The notes: generated by a model from the sequence alone, not told the origin. Counted from the first letter of the stretch, positions 1-11,710 are shown. The stretch is DNA of 64,000 bases from Stereocaulon alpinum (GCA_018257865.1 JAEUBA010000015.1:389518-453517), one strand, 5' to 3'. Numbers and translations are program-made.

Positions 1-360
1 TCCCAAGAAAGGCGTAGGCGTACTATATCCTTTGCCTTGGATGTGTATAGCGCAATGGGTGGTATTATACAGGTGTGCTTTTCATAGCGATGGAGTTGGT
101 GGACTCGGGTTACGAGGGAACTTGATTACAACGATCGGACGTGTACCAGGAAAAAGGAGTCAGAGGCTCGGATCTATGAACAGATACTCACATATGTATG
201 AGAAAACATATCAAAATAAATGGCAAGCTCTCTATCTGCGGCCATTGCTCAGAATTGGAATTGCTGCAGACACTTCGATGCCAAGACTTCCAGAGAGTGC
301 AGTGACCTCCAGATTGTGGAGCTGTTGCCGCGACACTCTAAAACCGACTTTTAATGGAAA
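1..360. other. 5' flank of SPO22, no gene recognised
   Basis: I see no recognisable coding segment here. The stretch is open in one plus frame but its translation resembles no family I know. It probably holds the promoter and 5' UTR of the meiotic gene that starts at 361; a further upstream exon cannot be excluded. Confidence 0.4.
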
Positions 361-3300
361 ATGGCACCCATTCTTAAACGCACTGAAAAGGAGACTCGAT
401 TGCACAAAATATTGGGTCTGTGACCGGTCCCAAGGGTGCATCTCCTGGTTACAAACTCAGCGACTAACAATATGCAGCCTTCGCAAAGCATCTTGAAGTC
501 AACCTTACGTCGGACACCGCAATAGCACCACTTCCAGCGGACCTTCACAGAGAGATTGACAATGCTGTTGCTATTCAGAACGCCGCTGCAGCAAGCAGGA
601 GAGCAGAGCTGGACAAGCAAGGAACTAGGTTATGGAACCTGGCTTCTAAGGTCAAGAATAGTGTAAAGGACGAAGAGCTCTTATGCTCAAGTGGGACTGC
701 ACTACGGCTTCTCGTGGTGCTTATCGCTGACGACTGCAGTTCGTGTCTTTGCCTGTCTCCTCCTCGATTGCGCACAGCGGTGCACACACGGCACCACAGC
801 AAGTAAAGCAAACATTCATATAGATGTGCATTATCATTACAATCTGACGTCACTTAGATAACATTCGAGTATTGAAGTCTTCTCTGAGAACCTCGAAGTA
901 CTGTATAGGTCGGTCCGCGATGCACTCGTCCACTGCTGGCCTCCCAGCTGATGGGAAGCAGACCAGCGCCAACTCAGCCTTGCTGAGATCGCAGTTGAAC
1001 GAGCCGCAGTCTACGAAGAGAAGTTGAAAAACGAAAGGGTCATTTCGCGAGATGAAAAGCAACTAGTCAGCCGTCTTTGCAATGAGTACATCACGCTGAG
1101 AATCGCTCTAGTACGTAGGCCAGCTGCAGCAGACCAGGAGTCGCCCTTGCTGACCAACTAGCAGGCATGGCGTCAAGATCGCTTGGATCTTGCAAAACTC
1201 GTGCTCGCCAGAGTTGATTCAGCGAATGACCTCGAGCCATCTTCAGCAGAAGAACTCGCCGATACCCTGTTCGAGATCGGCAAAAGCCAAGTCAACGGGT
1301 CAAGGTGGGCGGATGCTATCCCCTGGTTAGAGAAGGCACACGACGTACTTGCGGGGCAGAGCCTAGAAGCACTGAGCAGCGATGCTGGAGAACTCCGGTT
1401 CAGTATCATGCATAGCACTGCTAGAGCCCTCATGAACGAGGGAGATGAGGGTAGCAGGACGAAGTCATGGAACATTATCCGGCAACTAACCATTGATTGC
1501 GGTGACAGGCTGGCTGTTCTCCTTCTGAAGCTTGATATGTTGGGGATTGACCCCGACCAAACCACCTCGCCGCAGGACTACTGCCACGTGCTCCAGAGGA
1601 TTGTCCGGACTGTACACCTTACTGAAACCAATGTCAAGACTATGATCCACCATGCACACAAGCTCAGGTCTCGAAGTCCCCTCATGGCGCATGGGGTCCT
1701 GGTGATACTCCTTACCGAACGGCTTCTGGGTGCTGAAGAACAGAATTGGCTGGAGAAAGTGCTGGTCACTATCCTTTGGAATTATACCACTTCTACAGAC
1801 TTATTGAATAGTTTGAGCTCGCTCAATGGGTTACTCGACACTCTTGCAGCTAGGTCTACCAACACACTGAGCCCGTCAGCTACGCATGCCGCGCAGATTC
1901 TTCTGTGGAAGCGTATTGAAACAAATTACAACCAGCAAGCTTATGAGGCTGCTGAAGGTTGGTGTCAGCTGTCCTTGCATTCAGTGTTCGGAAGTTCTGG
2001 AGCGTTGAACATCGGCAAATTACAGAGGAAGTTGATACTATGCGCCCTCGGCAGATCGGACACAGGGAAAGCTCGCGAGATCTATGCTCAAATGTCGACT
2101 TCGAATAAGAAGGATCCCTCGACTCAGTATCTTCTTTACAAAGTCGCACTGAGATGTCGGGATCCAGACCTCGCAACCGAGTGCCTCGACACGATCTGCA
2201 GTGTCGCGGACAAAGATGCCACACTGCTCTACGCCTGTGTCCTCGAAGCACAACAAGTTGGTGATCAGTCTCAGATGGTAATAACACTACAGCGAGTACT
2301 GCAAAAGTACAACTATAACACTCCGAATGAAGTTCACCTTCCAGCGCTGCTACGCTGCACGGCTCGTCTGCTCATTCGCGAGGTTGAGAATCCTTCTTCA
2401 GAGGTTGCCAATGCCGTTGATGACATCTGCAAGCTTTTCGAGGCTGCCGTGACCCAGGCTAAAGCCTCAAGGCGAGACGCAGTCACCAATGCTTTCTCGC
2501 TAGCAGAACTCGATTGGTTCTCAAGAAACAGCTACAACCTTGGCTTGAAAGCCTGCACCAGCTGGGATCCAGGACAGACTTTAAGACTCGTACAATCATG
2601 CCTCAAGTTCATAGACCTTTATCCGGCCACAGAAGATGCCAGCGTAGTGGCGGATTTATCTCTTCGCAGATTATTCTGCGACTTCTTATGCGGCTCGTTG
2701 TTGGTTGTGCGGGCACGCAATGAGGACAAAGTGGAAGAGCAGTTACAACACTACCTCAATCTACGCAAAGTAGTCGACGACTTCCGAAAACACGCAAAAG
2801 ACCAACCAAGCCGGCTGGAAGGAGGAGCAAAAGACGACCTACAGCGCAAATACTCCAGCCTTCTCGCCTTCGACTACGAAGCCGCAGCACGGCTCAAAGC
2901 CTGGGCAAGCCTAGACCCTATCATCAAAGAAACCCAAGAGCTTGGGGATCCGAACATATACGAAACACTAGCCGACATAACACTTTCCTCCGAAGCACCA
3001 AGCGAAACCATGATCAAAACCCTCCAAGGAATCATCAACATCACCTGGCAATACGACAACGCCAACATCGACAAACTCGCCAGATGGATCCGATGCCTCT
3101 TCTCTCTAGCTGTTACCTCTAATACCGAAACAGCCGAGCAGCTACTTAATCAAGTTGCTACTATCGCCGAGAGCTCTAGGAAGCAATCGCTGAAATATCC
3201 GGCTGAAGAACTTGAGTGGCTTACGACTACCACTTTCAACCACGCTATTGACTTTTATTGTTCGTCGCAGGATGCGGCTTGTAGGAGGTGGGCGGAGAAG

Positions 3301-3390
3301 GCGTTGGGACTGGCGGTCCTGTGTGATGATGGGGGACGGTTGCATGAGGTTCTGCAGGGGAAGTATCAGGGGTTGACGTGGCATGAATGA
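361..3390 (+). CDS. SPO22: SPO22/ZIP4-like meiotic TPR protein
   Basis: Six exons fit by splice signals and frame: 361-415, 478-690, 740-802, 858-908, 962-1110 and 1165-3390, giving about 918 residues. The small exons rebuild the SPO22 N-terminus: a DKQGTRLWNL segment, the family motif VRVFACLLLDCA, then KYCIDQRQLSLAEIAVERAA and TLRIALAWRQDRLDLAKLVL across introns at 909-961 and 1111-1164. The rest is helical repeat sequence typical of the SPO22 TPR superhelix. In yeast and plants this ZMM-group scaffold promotes class I crossovers on the synaptonemal complex in the meiotic nucleus. A reading that starts at 1183 would lose about 180 N-terminal residues. All introns are 49-62 bp. The ATG at 361 gives an unbroken frame but is the least certain point. 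It converges with RRG9, 142 bp apart. No disruption is seen. Confidence 0.88.
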
Positions 3391-3532
3391 GGATCTGCTG
3401 TAGATTGTGGGCGGAGATAGGACATCTTGCTGCGTTTGTATGACTGTATTTGGCATAAATACAGGAATTATATGTAAACTCGCGCTATACACATCTATCT
3501 ATACAAGTAGAAGCCCAAACTCGCTTCTCCCA

Positions 3533-4834
3533 TCATAAAATCCTATCAGCCAGAGGCACTTGATACACCCCCTCAGCTCTCCCAATCACAACAGCACCCT
3601 TCCCCTTCTTCAGCCCCTCTTTCACCCTCTCCCTCTCCACATGCTCCACCATCCTCCTCTCCCTCCTCGTCGGCCCCTTCTCCCATGCCCCCTCCGGCTT
3701 CCCCTTTCCAACCCCCAACGTCCTCCACTTCCGTGGCGGCTTAACCCCCTTCTCACTCAATTCCTCCCAAATCTTCTTTCCCCTCTTCTCCCACCTTTCT
3801 CTCCTCTCTCTTTCTTCTTCATCGCTAGGGCGCCATTTACTTTTCAATATCCTCCTGATAGCCTCCGGAGAGACTTTGAATTGATCCGCTAGCACGGGCG
3901 TGGTGTACTTTGTAGGATATTGGGCGTGAAGGTTGCGGATTCCTTCCACGGTGTCGGGGGAGAGGCGCTTGCGCGGGACCCAACCTGGGGGGAATTTCTT
4001 TGTCAAGGCGTACTTCTGAACTTGCCAGTCGAGGGGGTTGATTTTGGGGAGAGGAGGGAGTTCGGTTGTTGGGTTGGGTTTGTCGTCACTGTGCTGATCA
4101 TCCTTTTGGGCACTTTCAGCACGCTCTGCGGCCTTGGGATTGTCTCGATGTCGGTCCTTTTTGTCTCTTAGTATGGGGCTGTATTCTTCCCACCAGTCTT
4201 TGTCAAGGGTGTTGGATTGTGGGAGGGGCGATGTGGGGTTGGCTGAGGGGCTGGTGGATTGGGTTGCTAAGTTGGGTTCGTCGCTGAGCTTGTCACTTTT
4301 GTGGGCGCTCCCGGCATGCTTTACGGCCTTCGGAGCGCTTCGATATCGATCATTCTTGGCCAATAGATTGCGGGTGTTTTTCTCCAACCAGGCTTTGTCG
4401 AGGGCGTTGCTGTCCGGATTCTTGACCTGCGGCTTTCTATTTTCTGCGAGTGGTGCCGAATCGTCTCTGGCATAAACTCCACCGCCCTCTGCTGATTGAT
4501 CATCTTTCTCTTTTTGTATAACGTGCGAGTCGACTGGCGTTGGGGTTTTGCCGCCAATGCCATTCTGTTGATGGAATGAGTTCCTTTCAATGGCAGGATT
4601 GGTGGACATTGCTGAGACATAGTTGACGGCTATCGAACCCGATGGCTGTGATGTGTCAACCACATTGACGGCTGTAGAGAGCTTTCGTGGAGCAGAGCTG
4701 GCATTGTAAAATGTTCTCGCCCCTGTCCTGCAGAGACTCGGAGCAGTGCGTAGAGGAGACCTCGTAGATACACCAAGGTCAAGGCTGCCTAGGAATCTCC
4801 GAAGCACATTTGTGGCACATGCTGAGCATGGCAT
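3533..4834 (-). CDS. RRG9: Required for respiratory growth protein 9 (neugrin/Rrg9 family)
   Basis: An uninterrupted 433-residue frame. The first 50 or so residues are rich in Arg, Ser and Ala, with few acids, as in mitochondrial targeting peptides. The Rrg9/neugrin domain lies at about residues 266-345, with the segment KKFPPGWVPRKRLSPDTVEG followed by a helix-turn-helix-like stretch (YTTPVLADQFKVSPEAIRRIL) ending in KSKWRP. The C-terminus is strongly basic. Yeast Rrg9 is needed for respiratory growth and mitochondrial DNA maintenance. This protein is about twice the yeast length because the middle holds two related units (about residues 141-188 and 207-254), each with ALDK/TLDK-W, D-R-R/H and an S-A-H/Q-K stretch. 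A third shorter echo (INPLDW) leads into the domain. It converges with SPO22. The domain assignment is firm; the role is known only from the family. Confidence 0.82.
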   Translation of the reverse strand: MPCSACATNVLRRFLGSLDLGVSTRSPLRTAPSLCRTGARTFYNASSAPRKLSTAVNVVDTSQPSGSIAVNYVSAMSTNPAIERNSFHQQNGIGGKTPTPVDSHVIQKEKDDQSAEGGGVYARDDSAPLAENRKPQVKNPDSNALDKAWLEKNTRNLLAKNDRYRSAPKAVKHAGSAHKSDKLSDEPNLATQSTSPSANPTSPLPQSNTLDKDWWEEYSPILRDKKDRHRDNPKAAERAESAQKDDQHSDDKPNPTTELPPLPKINPLDWQVQKYALTKKFPPGWVPRKRLSPDTVEGIRNLHAQYPTKYTTPVLADQFKVSPEAIRRILKSKWRPSDEEERERRERWEKRGKKIWEELSEKGVKPPRKWRTLGVGKGKPEGAWEKGPTRRERRMVEHVERERVKEGLKKGKGAVVIGRAEGVYQVPLADRIL

Positions 4835-5257
4835 AGGTATCGAAGTGACAAAATTAGATCAAGATGGCTCAAGTAAGCAGGATATGAGATATGCAGAAGG
4901 ACCAAAAAGATTGTAGGGGTTGAGATTTGGTCGCGGTTCGACATATGTGCCAAGCTATATTATCTTATCTGATGATCGAGGCTTGGCATGATCTGTTGCA
5001 AATGACAGCATACATGGCGCAATAGGTCTAGGCCATAGTATATGCTGGAAGGATACCAACGGTTGAAGCAACGGCGACGTATGATCGATGACGAAGAGCA
5101 GTGCATGTTTAGTGCCCCACCAGTTGCGTTACAGCAAGTACGCCGGTACCCATCTCTTTACTCACACCTATACACAAACCCAGCAGATCCCACATTTGTT
5201 TGTAGTCTATTGCAGCGTGTCCGTACTTCACCCTAGTTCGAGGACAGGAGTCGCCAA
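4835..5257. other. Intergenic, promoter side of RRG9
   Basis: This separates the start of RRG9 from the end of the rhodopsin-like gene, both on the minus strand. Short frames exist but overlap, look like no protein family and have no splice context. I see no repeat. Confidence 0.5.
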
Positions 5258-6880
5258 TCACTTTTGCTCCGTCATTGGATAAATTTGTGTCAAAGCCACC
5301 GTTCTAAAATTGCCGCCTCGTCCACCCCGAGCTTCCACATCCTCCTCCTTACTACCCCGGCCCGTGACCGTCGTCCTATTGACGAAAATATCACGGTCCC
5401 CTCTCATGTCATCAGCGCTATATTTTTGTTCATTGTCCAGCTGCGTCCACGGGCCTCGCACTAGGACGGTTATGATGCAGTTCTTCCAGAGAAGAGTAAG
5501 TATCAGGCACGCCCTTGCTGACATCTCCAGTACCGCTATGTTTGGACAGTTTGCTGCTACTGCCCTGAAATTTGAAGCTAAAGTATGAGGAGAACTTGAC
5601 GAAGAAACCACTCAGGTTGGTGTGCGGCCAGTAGCGGTCGAGGAAGGTGGAAAGAGCGAGCGAACAGGCGCAGATGACGCCGACGTTCACTTCCAGGACG
5701 CTGTGTGTGGGGAAGGAGCACCTAGTTAGCAGGTGTGGCTTTATATCCGAACAAAGAAGAGGTGTAGAGAGATTGACTTACGCCCAGAAACTAAGAGTCG
5801 AGAAGTTCCAGGTGAAGTCAGGGCTATTGATCTTAACGATTGTGACGCCGAGACGGACTGCACTGGCGGCACAAGCACTGTGTGAGAATAACCGGAAAAT
5901 CAGCCCTGCAGGAGACTTTTGGGAGTGTTGATAATTGGAGTGGGCGATGATAGTACGCACAATAGTCCCACGCTGAACACCGCTACCAGTCTCAACTTGC
6001 GGATAGCCGCCATCTTCAAAGTCATGAGAAAGGGCAGCGGCACGAAGAGAATGTAGAAGTTGCTGACAATGTTGAAGACGCCACTGAGATAGGGTAGAAC
6101 ATCCTCTTTGAAACAGTGGCCTGGCAATGTCGGAATGAAGGCTTTTTGCAATGGAGTGCACAGGAAGAGCGAGCGGAAGAACAATGCAAAATGGAAGACA
6201 ATGATAACCAGCATGCCAAGGCGAGTGCAGTATTTCATCTTCTGGCTGGGGAAGAATACCCGCTCAAAGAAGAGGAGGAGGCTGCACTTCAGTGCAGCTA
6301 CAAAGGGCAAATAAACAATTTCACTGACAAAGAGTAGCTGATCCACGTATCGTCTGTCAACATCTGAAGTTCGCTAAGCAGGACTTTGCTTTACCTTAGC
6401 GTCTGATCGCTTTCAAGTATGCTGATAGCTCGAATGTCCCACAGGTGACGTCCAAGCCCAAGATGCTGGGCTAGTATTGGTTTCAGCAGGATTTCATTCC
6501 ACCTACTGGGGAGTAAGCTCACCTGCGAGCAACAGTCCCGAGAAGACAATAGTGAATGCCTACACTCAGTTTCATAAGCAGGAGCTTGAGCTAGAATTAT
6601 CCTGACCCACATAAGCAAGTACGCAAACATCTGAACACGCTAGCTTTAGTAATGCTTTCATCCATCAACTCGCAAGCTTACAGTCATCCCAGCTTAAGCA
6701 GTGCGAATTGAAGTGAGGAGTATACAGTCGCATGGCCAGAAAGAGAGTAACAAGGGTCAGGCATATCGAGTGTAATATGGTATTGGTTGTATTGTGTGAA
6801 GGTGGATTCACGAAGTTCGGTACAATGCCCGGCGGTGGCATCAAAGCCGGCGTATCTGGCGTGATCATAGACGGATCCAT
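5258..6880 (-). CDS. Fungal rhodopsin-domain integral membrane protein (Pth11-like group)
   Basis: Eight minus-strand exons fit: 6682-6880, 6611-6630, 6523-6559, 6395-6470, 5961-6353, 5782-5877, 5534-5700 and 5258-5460, giving about 396 residues. Family hallmarks appear in order: a Pro-rich N-terminus ending PPPGIVPNF, LSWDDY at the end of the first membrane block, LGLGRHLWDI, FVSEIVYLPFVAALKCSL with FFERVFF, then SPDFTWNF and VGVICACSLALSTFLDRYW. These match the seven-helix fungal rhodopsin (DUF-type, PF20684) family, which includes receptor-like plasma membrane proteins; the ligand is unknown. The last exon was chosen over a stop at 5430 because its tail (RDIFVNRTTVT...) aligns with the C-terminus of the paralog at 10.2-11.7 kb. 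Introns are 41-104 bp. No disrupted frame is seen. The micro-exon 6611-6630 restores the WDDY motif. Confidence 0.78.
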
Positions 6881-7734
6881 TATGATATAGATATGTCATG
6901 TCTACAGTAGAAAAAGTGGGAAAGAAGGCTCACGGGCAGGTTATAACATCGGGGAAAGACTCGAAAATCCGTGACGCTAGCGGTATCAGTGGCGAAAAGT
7001 GTTACATCTTGAGGCTCCTTCAACAACGTGCGAGGGGCACAGTCCGGAGAGCTGATCATATTGAATCGCGGACTTTCAGGCACGGCAAGATCTACGGGGC
7101 GTGGCTCGAAAAAGCTTAGTTGCGATGAGAAGTAGGTACTTCAGCTTAGTTCGAATCCTATAGGAATATCATTGCCTCGGGAAACGAATGATATGCATCG
7201 AAGAGGTACGGAAGAAGGCGCGATAGGGGCATGAAAAAAGGGCGCTCTCTAGCATCCTGAGTGCCAGTGTGCGAAGCTAGCGAAGAAAGCTGTCAACAAT
7301 ACTTGCGCTCTTAGTGTTTTAGATTGCGTCGTTCTAAGCAAGTCGGGAACCTGGGATTCCTTGTTGAAGTGAGCCATGGGGGTATGGAGTTGCATGGGGT
7401 GCCACGATTCGTATCCTGTCCGAGGAAGGACAGCGTGCTCGAGAGCCAAGCGATTAGTGTGCTGACATGCATAAACACCCTAGAGCGAAAGGTTGGAACG
7501 GGAACAGCGTCAACAGATCGGTCGTATAGATGCTGTAACTTACCGAGATTTTGCTATGGTTTACAGGTAGCACTCGGTCCCCTATGGGAAATCGCCGAGG
7601 CAGTAGAGAAGCTCAGTAAGGTACTATACAGCGAAAATTGCCAGAGTCATGTAATAGCCATGAGGGCTTCAGGAACCTGCTTCTCCACTGTATAGAACGA
7701 GTTCGGTGCTGCTCAAACCTCTGGAATCTTTAGA
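6881..7734. other. Intergenic, nothing recognised
   Basis: Between the start of the rhodopsin-like gene and the 3' end of the monooxygenase pseudogene. A plus-strand frame of about 120 codons (7324-7695) resembles no family and lacks supporting exons, so I do not call it. No repeat structure noticed. Confidence 0.45.
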
Positions 7735-9703
7735 CTATTCATTCTCAGAGACTGGCACATTGCCATCACCATACTTTGCAATGTACTCATGTTTCAAACC
7801 AGCCATATCTTGAGCAATGCCCGGCACGAAATAATCCCTAAACCAGCCTTTCAGGTGTGATGATAGATCGGCGTCCAGCAGTAGTTTATCGGTGTAGAAG
7901 TTTGACTCCAAGGCTACGATATTTCCTCGTTCACCATTCGACAAATATCTTCTCTTGCACCATGCAATTAGTCGAGCAACCTCGGCTTGCCTGCTCTCTA
8001 CTGACGGGAGCTTGAGCTTCTTATCAAGATAGGCCGTTGCCCATATGGCTTGGCATTCCACTCCTCTGAAGTAGTTTGCAACAAGAGTGTAGCCAACGAA
8101 GGCAATAGACTCATCGGAGAGAGGAGCGATGCCATTGTACAAGCGATATGGCGTTGTCTGGATCGATTTATGAGGGTGATCTGGAGGATGCGTCAGTATT
8201 GGGTACTTGTGAAGGATTTCGTGATCCGCTTGCTCCTGTAGTTGTGCCCAGAGTGCTGCCTCTTCAGCTGGATCGTCTACGAGGGGATGTGGCAGACCAA
8301 GACGGAGAAGATCAACTGATTCAAAGAAACCAAAGGACGCCGCGTTCCAACCCGTGCCACATAAGAGAACGTCTGTTATAATTTCTGTTCCATCCTTCAG
8401 GCGAATAAGCTTTTTGTCGAGCTCAAGAATGTCGTCTAGGAAGACATGAACGTTCGGGGCGATAGTCTCCCAGAAGTCTGTTCAATTCAGGAGACCTCCT
8501 AGTCCGTTCTGCCAGAAGAGCCTATAGAAGATCAGCTTGACCTGAGTAATCCCCACGTAGTAATTCTTCACGGACTTGCGTATGACATGACTTGTAGATA
8601 CGATGGCGTAGCACATGATGGACCGTTTCTCGGGGAGTAGATACGGCCTAACTCACGGTGCTTTCGGCTTTAAGTTCTCGAAGCCTTGCAACGCCCCCTC
8701 TCTCCTATCAAAGTCTGCATCCTCCCGAGTCTCCTTATCAGCACCACCCTACACGGCATTCACGATTTTTTGCCCAAGGTTGGTTCCGTGTATGAAGCGA
8801 GTCCACCACTTTTCTAGGGTAAGGACTGACAGTGAGAGGGTCCCCGCTATTCTAGTAGAACCTATCTCGAAAGCGTTCTTGTAAGGACCCTTACCCTTCG
8901 GCGAGAGAAAAAACGCAGGACCTGTGCCTGAGGCGCTAATAATCCATGAATCAATCTTTCCAGCCTTCACGCAGGCATAGACCATATCAGCAGATGACTT
9001 TCCGACTCCAACGACGGTAACTTTTTAGAGGTTAGGGGAAAATAGGATAGAGGATTGCCCAAAGTTCTATTGATGGATAATAGGAGCATCAAAGTGGTTC
9101 TCCCCAGGAAGGTTAGGCATGTTCGGGGTGGAGGTTAGACCACTCGCAACTATGACCTTGAAGGCGTGAAATGTAGCACTGTCCCCCTTGACCACCTATA
9201 CTGTGTTCTGCTTCTTGATAGACTTCACCTGGAATTCGAACGTGATCCTGTCACGCAGGCTACGACCTCCGAAGCGGTGTTGATCCACATATTTCTCCAG
9301 GTATTCTGTGGTGTGCTTCGATTTGAAGAAATCGTAGTATACATCGTCATCAGGTGGACGAGGCATACGCAGGTCGGAGAACTCCGCCGTGCCCACAGTC
9401 CATTGCGTCCAGAAGCCTTTGGAAGAACGCCCTAGCTCACGCAGTCAGCCATGGATTACCCATGGAGTGATGGCCCATAATCCGAGGCCTCTTACTAGCA
9501 TTCCATACACCTCCCGGACAAGTGTCTTGCTCGAGTATAACAAGGTGGCTTTCGGGATGGACTTCTACATAGAATCGAGCTGCAACTATACCAGACATAC
9601 CTAGTAAGAATCTTGAGTTAGTGTACGATCACACTGGAACAGCGATTGCTGACTGGTCCATACCTGCACCAACAACCACCAAGTCAACATCTTGGGCAGT
9701 CAT
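7735..9703 (-). pseudogene. FAD-dependent monooxygenase (FMO/dimethylaniline type), inactivated
   Basis: Reading the minus strand gives almost a whole FMO. It starts MTAQDVDLVVVGAGMSG (FAD-binding GxGxxG, across an intron), then CPGGVW, an intron at about 9430-9495, GFWTQWTVGTAEFSDLRMP, KVIVASGLTSTPNMP, VTVVGVGKSSAD (NADPH-site type), WWTRFIHGTNLG, FWETIAPNVHVF, CGTGWNAASFGFF and a C-terminus ending at 7735. The frame is broken by five in-frame stops at 9196-9198 (TAG), 9067-9069 (TAG), 9025-9027 (TAA), 8749-8751 (TAG) and 8482-8484 (TGA). None sits in a plausible intron. In context two replace a Trp (TGG to TAG), and the others can be explained as CAG/CAA to stop or CGA to TGA, so all fit C-to-T/G-to-A change. 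Such enzymes oxidise small molecules or ketones; the substrate here is unknown. The MFS exporter lies close by. Confidence 0.8.
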
Positions 9704-10207
9704 CGCTCTGCGGAAACCGAATAAAATGGCTGCCTAATCGTGGAAACCCCTCCAAGAGCTGATAATATGAAGCAGATTGAAGGCGTAGACCGTATCACGG
9801 AAGCTTGGGTGAAAAGGCATGATGGCAGGATGCCGTGCCGTAGCAGAGAAGGTAAGGTAGCTTCTCTGGCTAAGCAGCCACCACAGCGGTCACCCTGCAT
9901 CTCTATTCTTCGGATATGTTAGAGGGAGTATCGACATTACTTACACTTGACGTAGCCGAGCAGGCAGGTACAGTACGACGTTAGATTACATAAGCTATCC
10001 TTCCCTTTGCGCCATTCGGCCGTACTAGGGTAGTGGCCGCTGCGCGGCTACCTTGGTTGAAGCGTAAGCTTCCTCAAACCCATCAACGCCCCTTGTAATA
10101 TAGTAGATCCTATCTCATTCACTAGATCAACATCGATGGCGCAAGCTGAAAGGCAAGAAGATTGCGATACAAGCAAAGCAATGCTCTTAGCCCTGCACAG
10201 TCAGACG
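9704..10207. other. Intergenic, nothing recognised
   Basis: This lies between the 5' end of the monooxygenase pseudogene and the C-terminal end of the second rhodopsin-like gene. The promoter of the former probably lies here. No motif or repeat stood out. Confidence 0.4.
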
Positions 10208-11710
10208 TCATGACTGGTACAACGATTCCTTTTGTCTAATGCTCTCACCTTCCCAAGCCTCAATATCTTTGTTTGAAGAGCTTGCTGTCACAGTCGTCAT
10301 CATGCTGATGTCTGCGCACCTATTACTCGTAGTGACTAGTGCTGCCATGTCCACCACGTCAGCCAACTCGTTATATTCACTGGTCTTGAGTCCTGATCTG
10401 CCTGATCTGCCATGAGTGGATAATTCTGACGTAACATGAAGCCTGTTGTTGCAATGAGCTCCGATGCTTTTGTTTTCTTTACTAGGAGGGAAATGTGATA
10501 TGCAATATGATGAGAATCTAGATGCGTGATAACTTAAGGAGCGCGGGCAGTGGCGATCGAAGAATGCCGGAAGGGCAGGAGAGCATGCGCAGATGATGCC
10601 AATATCATTTCAACGATACTGTGGTTGATTAGTCTTAGATGTTCCTCGAGTTCTCTGGCTGACTCTGTGAACGGTCCAACGGTAACGTACGTCCAGAGTA
10701 TAAGTATGGAATAATTCCATGTAACATCGGGACTACTGATAGTTTGAACAGTCACAACAAGCTGCGCAACAGTTGCTGCGCATGCACTATAGTGACAGTG
10801 GTCAGCGCTGTAGCCGCAGCGTTCGAGGAATGCCGAGCCCTACAGTAGCCCAATGCCAAATATTGCCCATAACCCTCAGCTTACGACTAGTCTCCAATCT
10901 CAGACCCCAGATGAAAGGCATCGGTACAACGAGAATGTAGATGTCGCTGGTAAAGTTGAAGATCCCAGTGGTATACGATAGTACGGCTTGCGCAAGACAG
11001 TGGCCTTGCAGCAGGGGATTCCAGAATTTTTTGCAGGGGGTCGCACTGGAAGATTGCGCGAAATACAATAGCGGATAAAAGACCACGCAGCTGAATATGC
11101 CAATACGGGTCCATAGCTTCAGCTTCGGATTTGGAAAGAAGACTCTTTCGAAGAATGACAGCAATGACATTTTCATGATCGCCGTCAGTGGCAAGTTCAG
11201 CATTTCTCCAATGTCCATAAGCTACGTCACCCCATAAGCAAGTAGCACACCCTGCATTGAAAAGGACGGATGCTTACTCTTAGCAGCTTTGAGAACTCGA
11301 GTGCCGGCACATCCCACAGATGCCGACCCAATCCATGTCTTGCAGCTAAACTTCTGTTAGCGGAGAGCATCATCATTTGCTACGTTACATGACCTACCCG
11401 CCTTAAATAGACTTGAGACTATCACCGACAACGCCTATCTTCAGGTTATTGTGAGCAAGCAGTCGCAGATAAGAGACTATTATGATAGTTTACCCAGACA
11501 AATATGCAGACGTCTATTGATAATAAGCGTCGGTGGAAGGCTCTGCCAAGTGTGTACTTATAATCATCTACACTCATCCAACGAGATATGATTAGTCGTG
11601 TATAAATTCGCACCAACATGAACAAAGTAATCAAGGTAACGCACACAATGTGGACAATGAGATCCGCCTGGGCTCGAGACTCCGGATCGATAAAATTAGG
11701 AGCTCATATT
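10208..11710 (-). pseudogene. Second fungal rhodopsin-domain membrane protein, frameshifted
   Basis: A paralog of the gene at 5.2-6.9 kb in the same orientation. The minus strand gives APNFIDPESRAQADLIVHIV, a first membrane block with WMSVDD, MKMSLLSFFERVFFPNPKLK, GHCLAQAVLSYTTGIFNF, then SPDVTWNYSILILW, GIICACSPALPAFFD and a long polar tail to a TGA at 10208-10210. Compared with the intact copy there are three defects. There is one extra base near 10855-10865, where the frame should read MGIFGIGLL before an intron. One base is missing near 10607-10612, between the exon's VE and the DIGIICAC segment. A TGA lies just before APNF at the N-terminus (about 11703). Two are single-base indels, so sequencing error is possible. 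The tail ADISMMTTVT matches RDIFVNRTTVT of the paralog, which supports both gene models. The start codon was not located with confidence. Confidence 0.62.

Noticed and set aside
5258..5690. Ending the intact rhodopsin-like gene at the stop at 5430
   Set aside because: The alternative exon ending at 5258 aligns with the tail of the paralog, and a GT...AG intron of 73 bp connects it in frame.
7324..7695. Plus-strand frame of 123 codons
   Set aside because: No family resemblance, no splice context, and no second exon that continues it.
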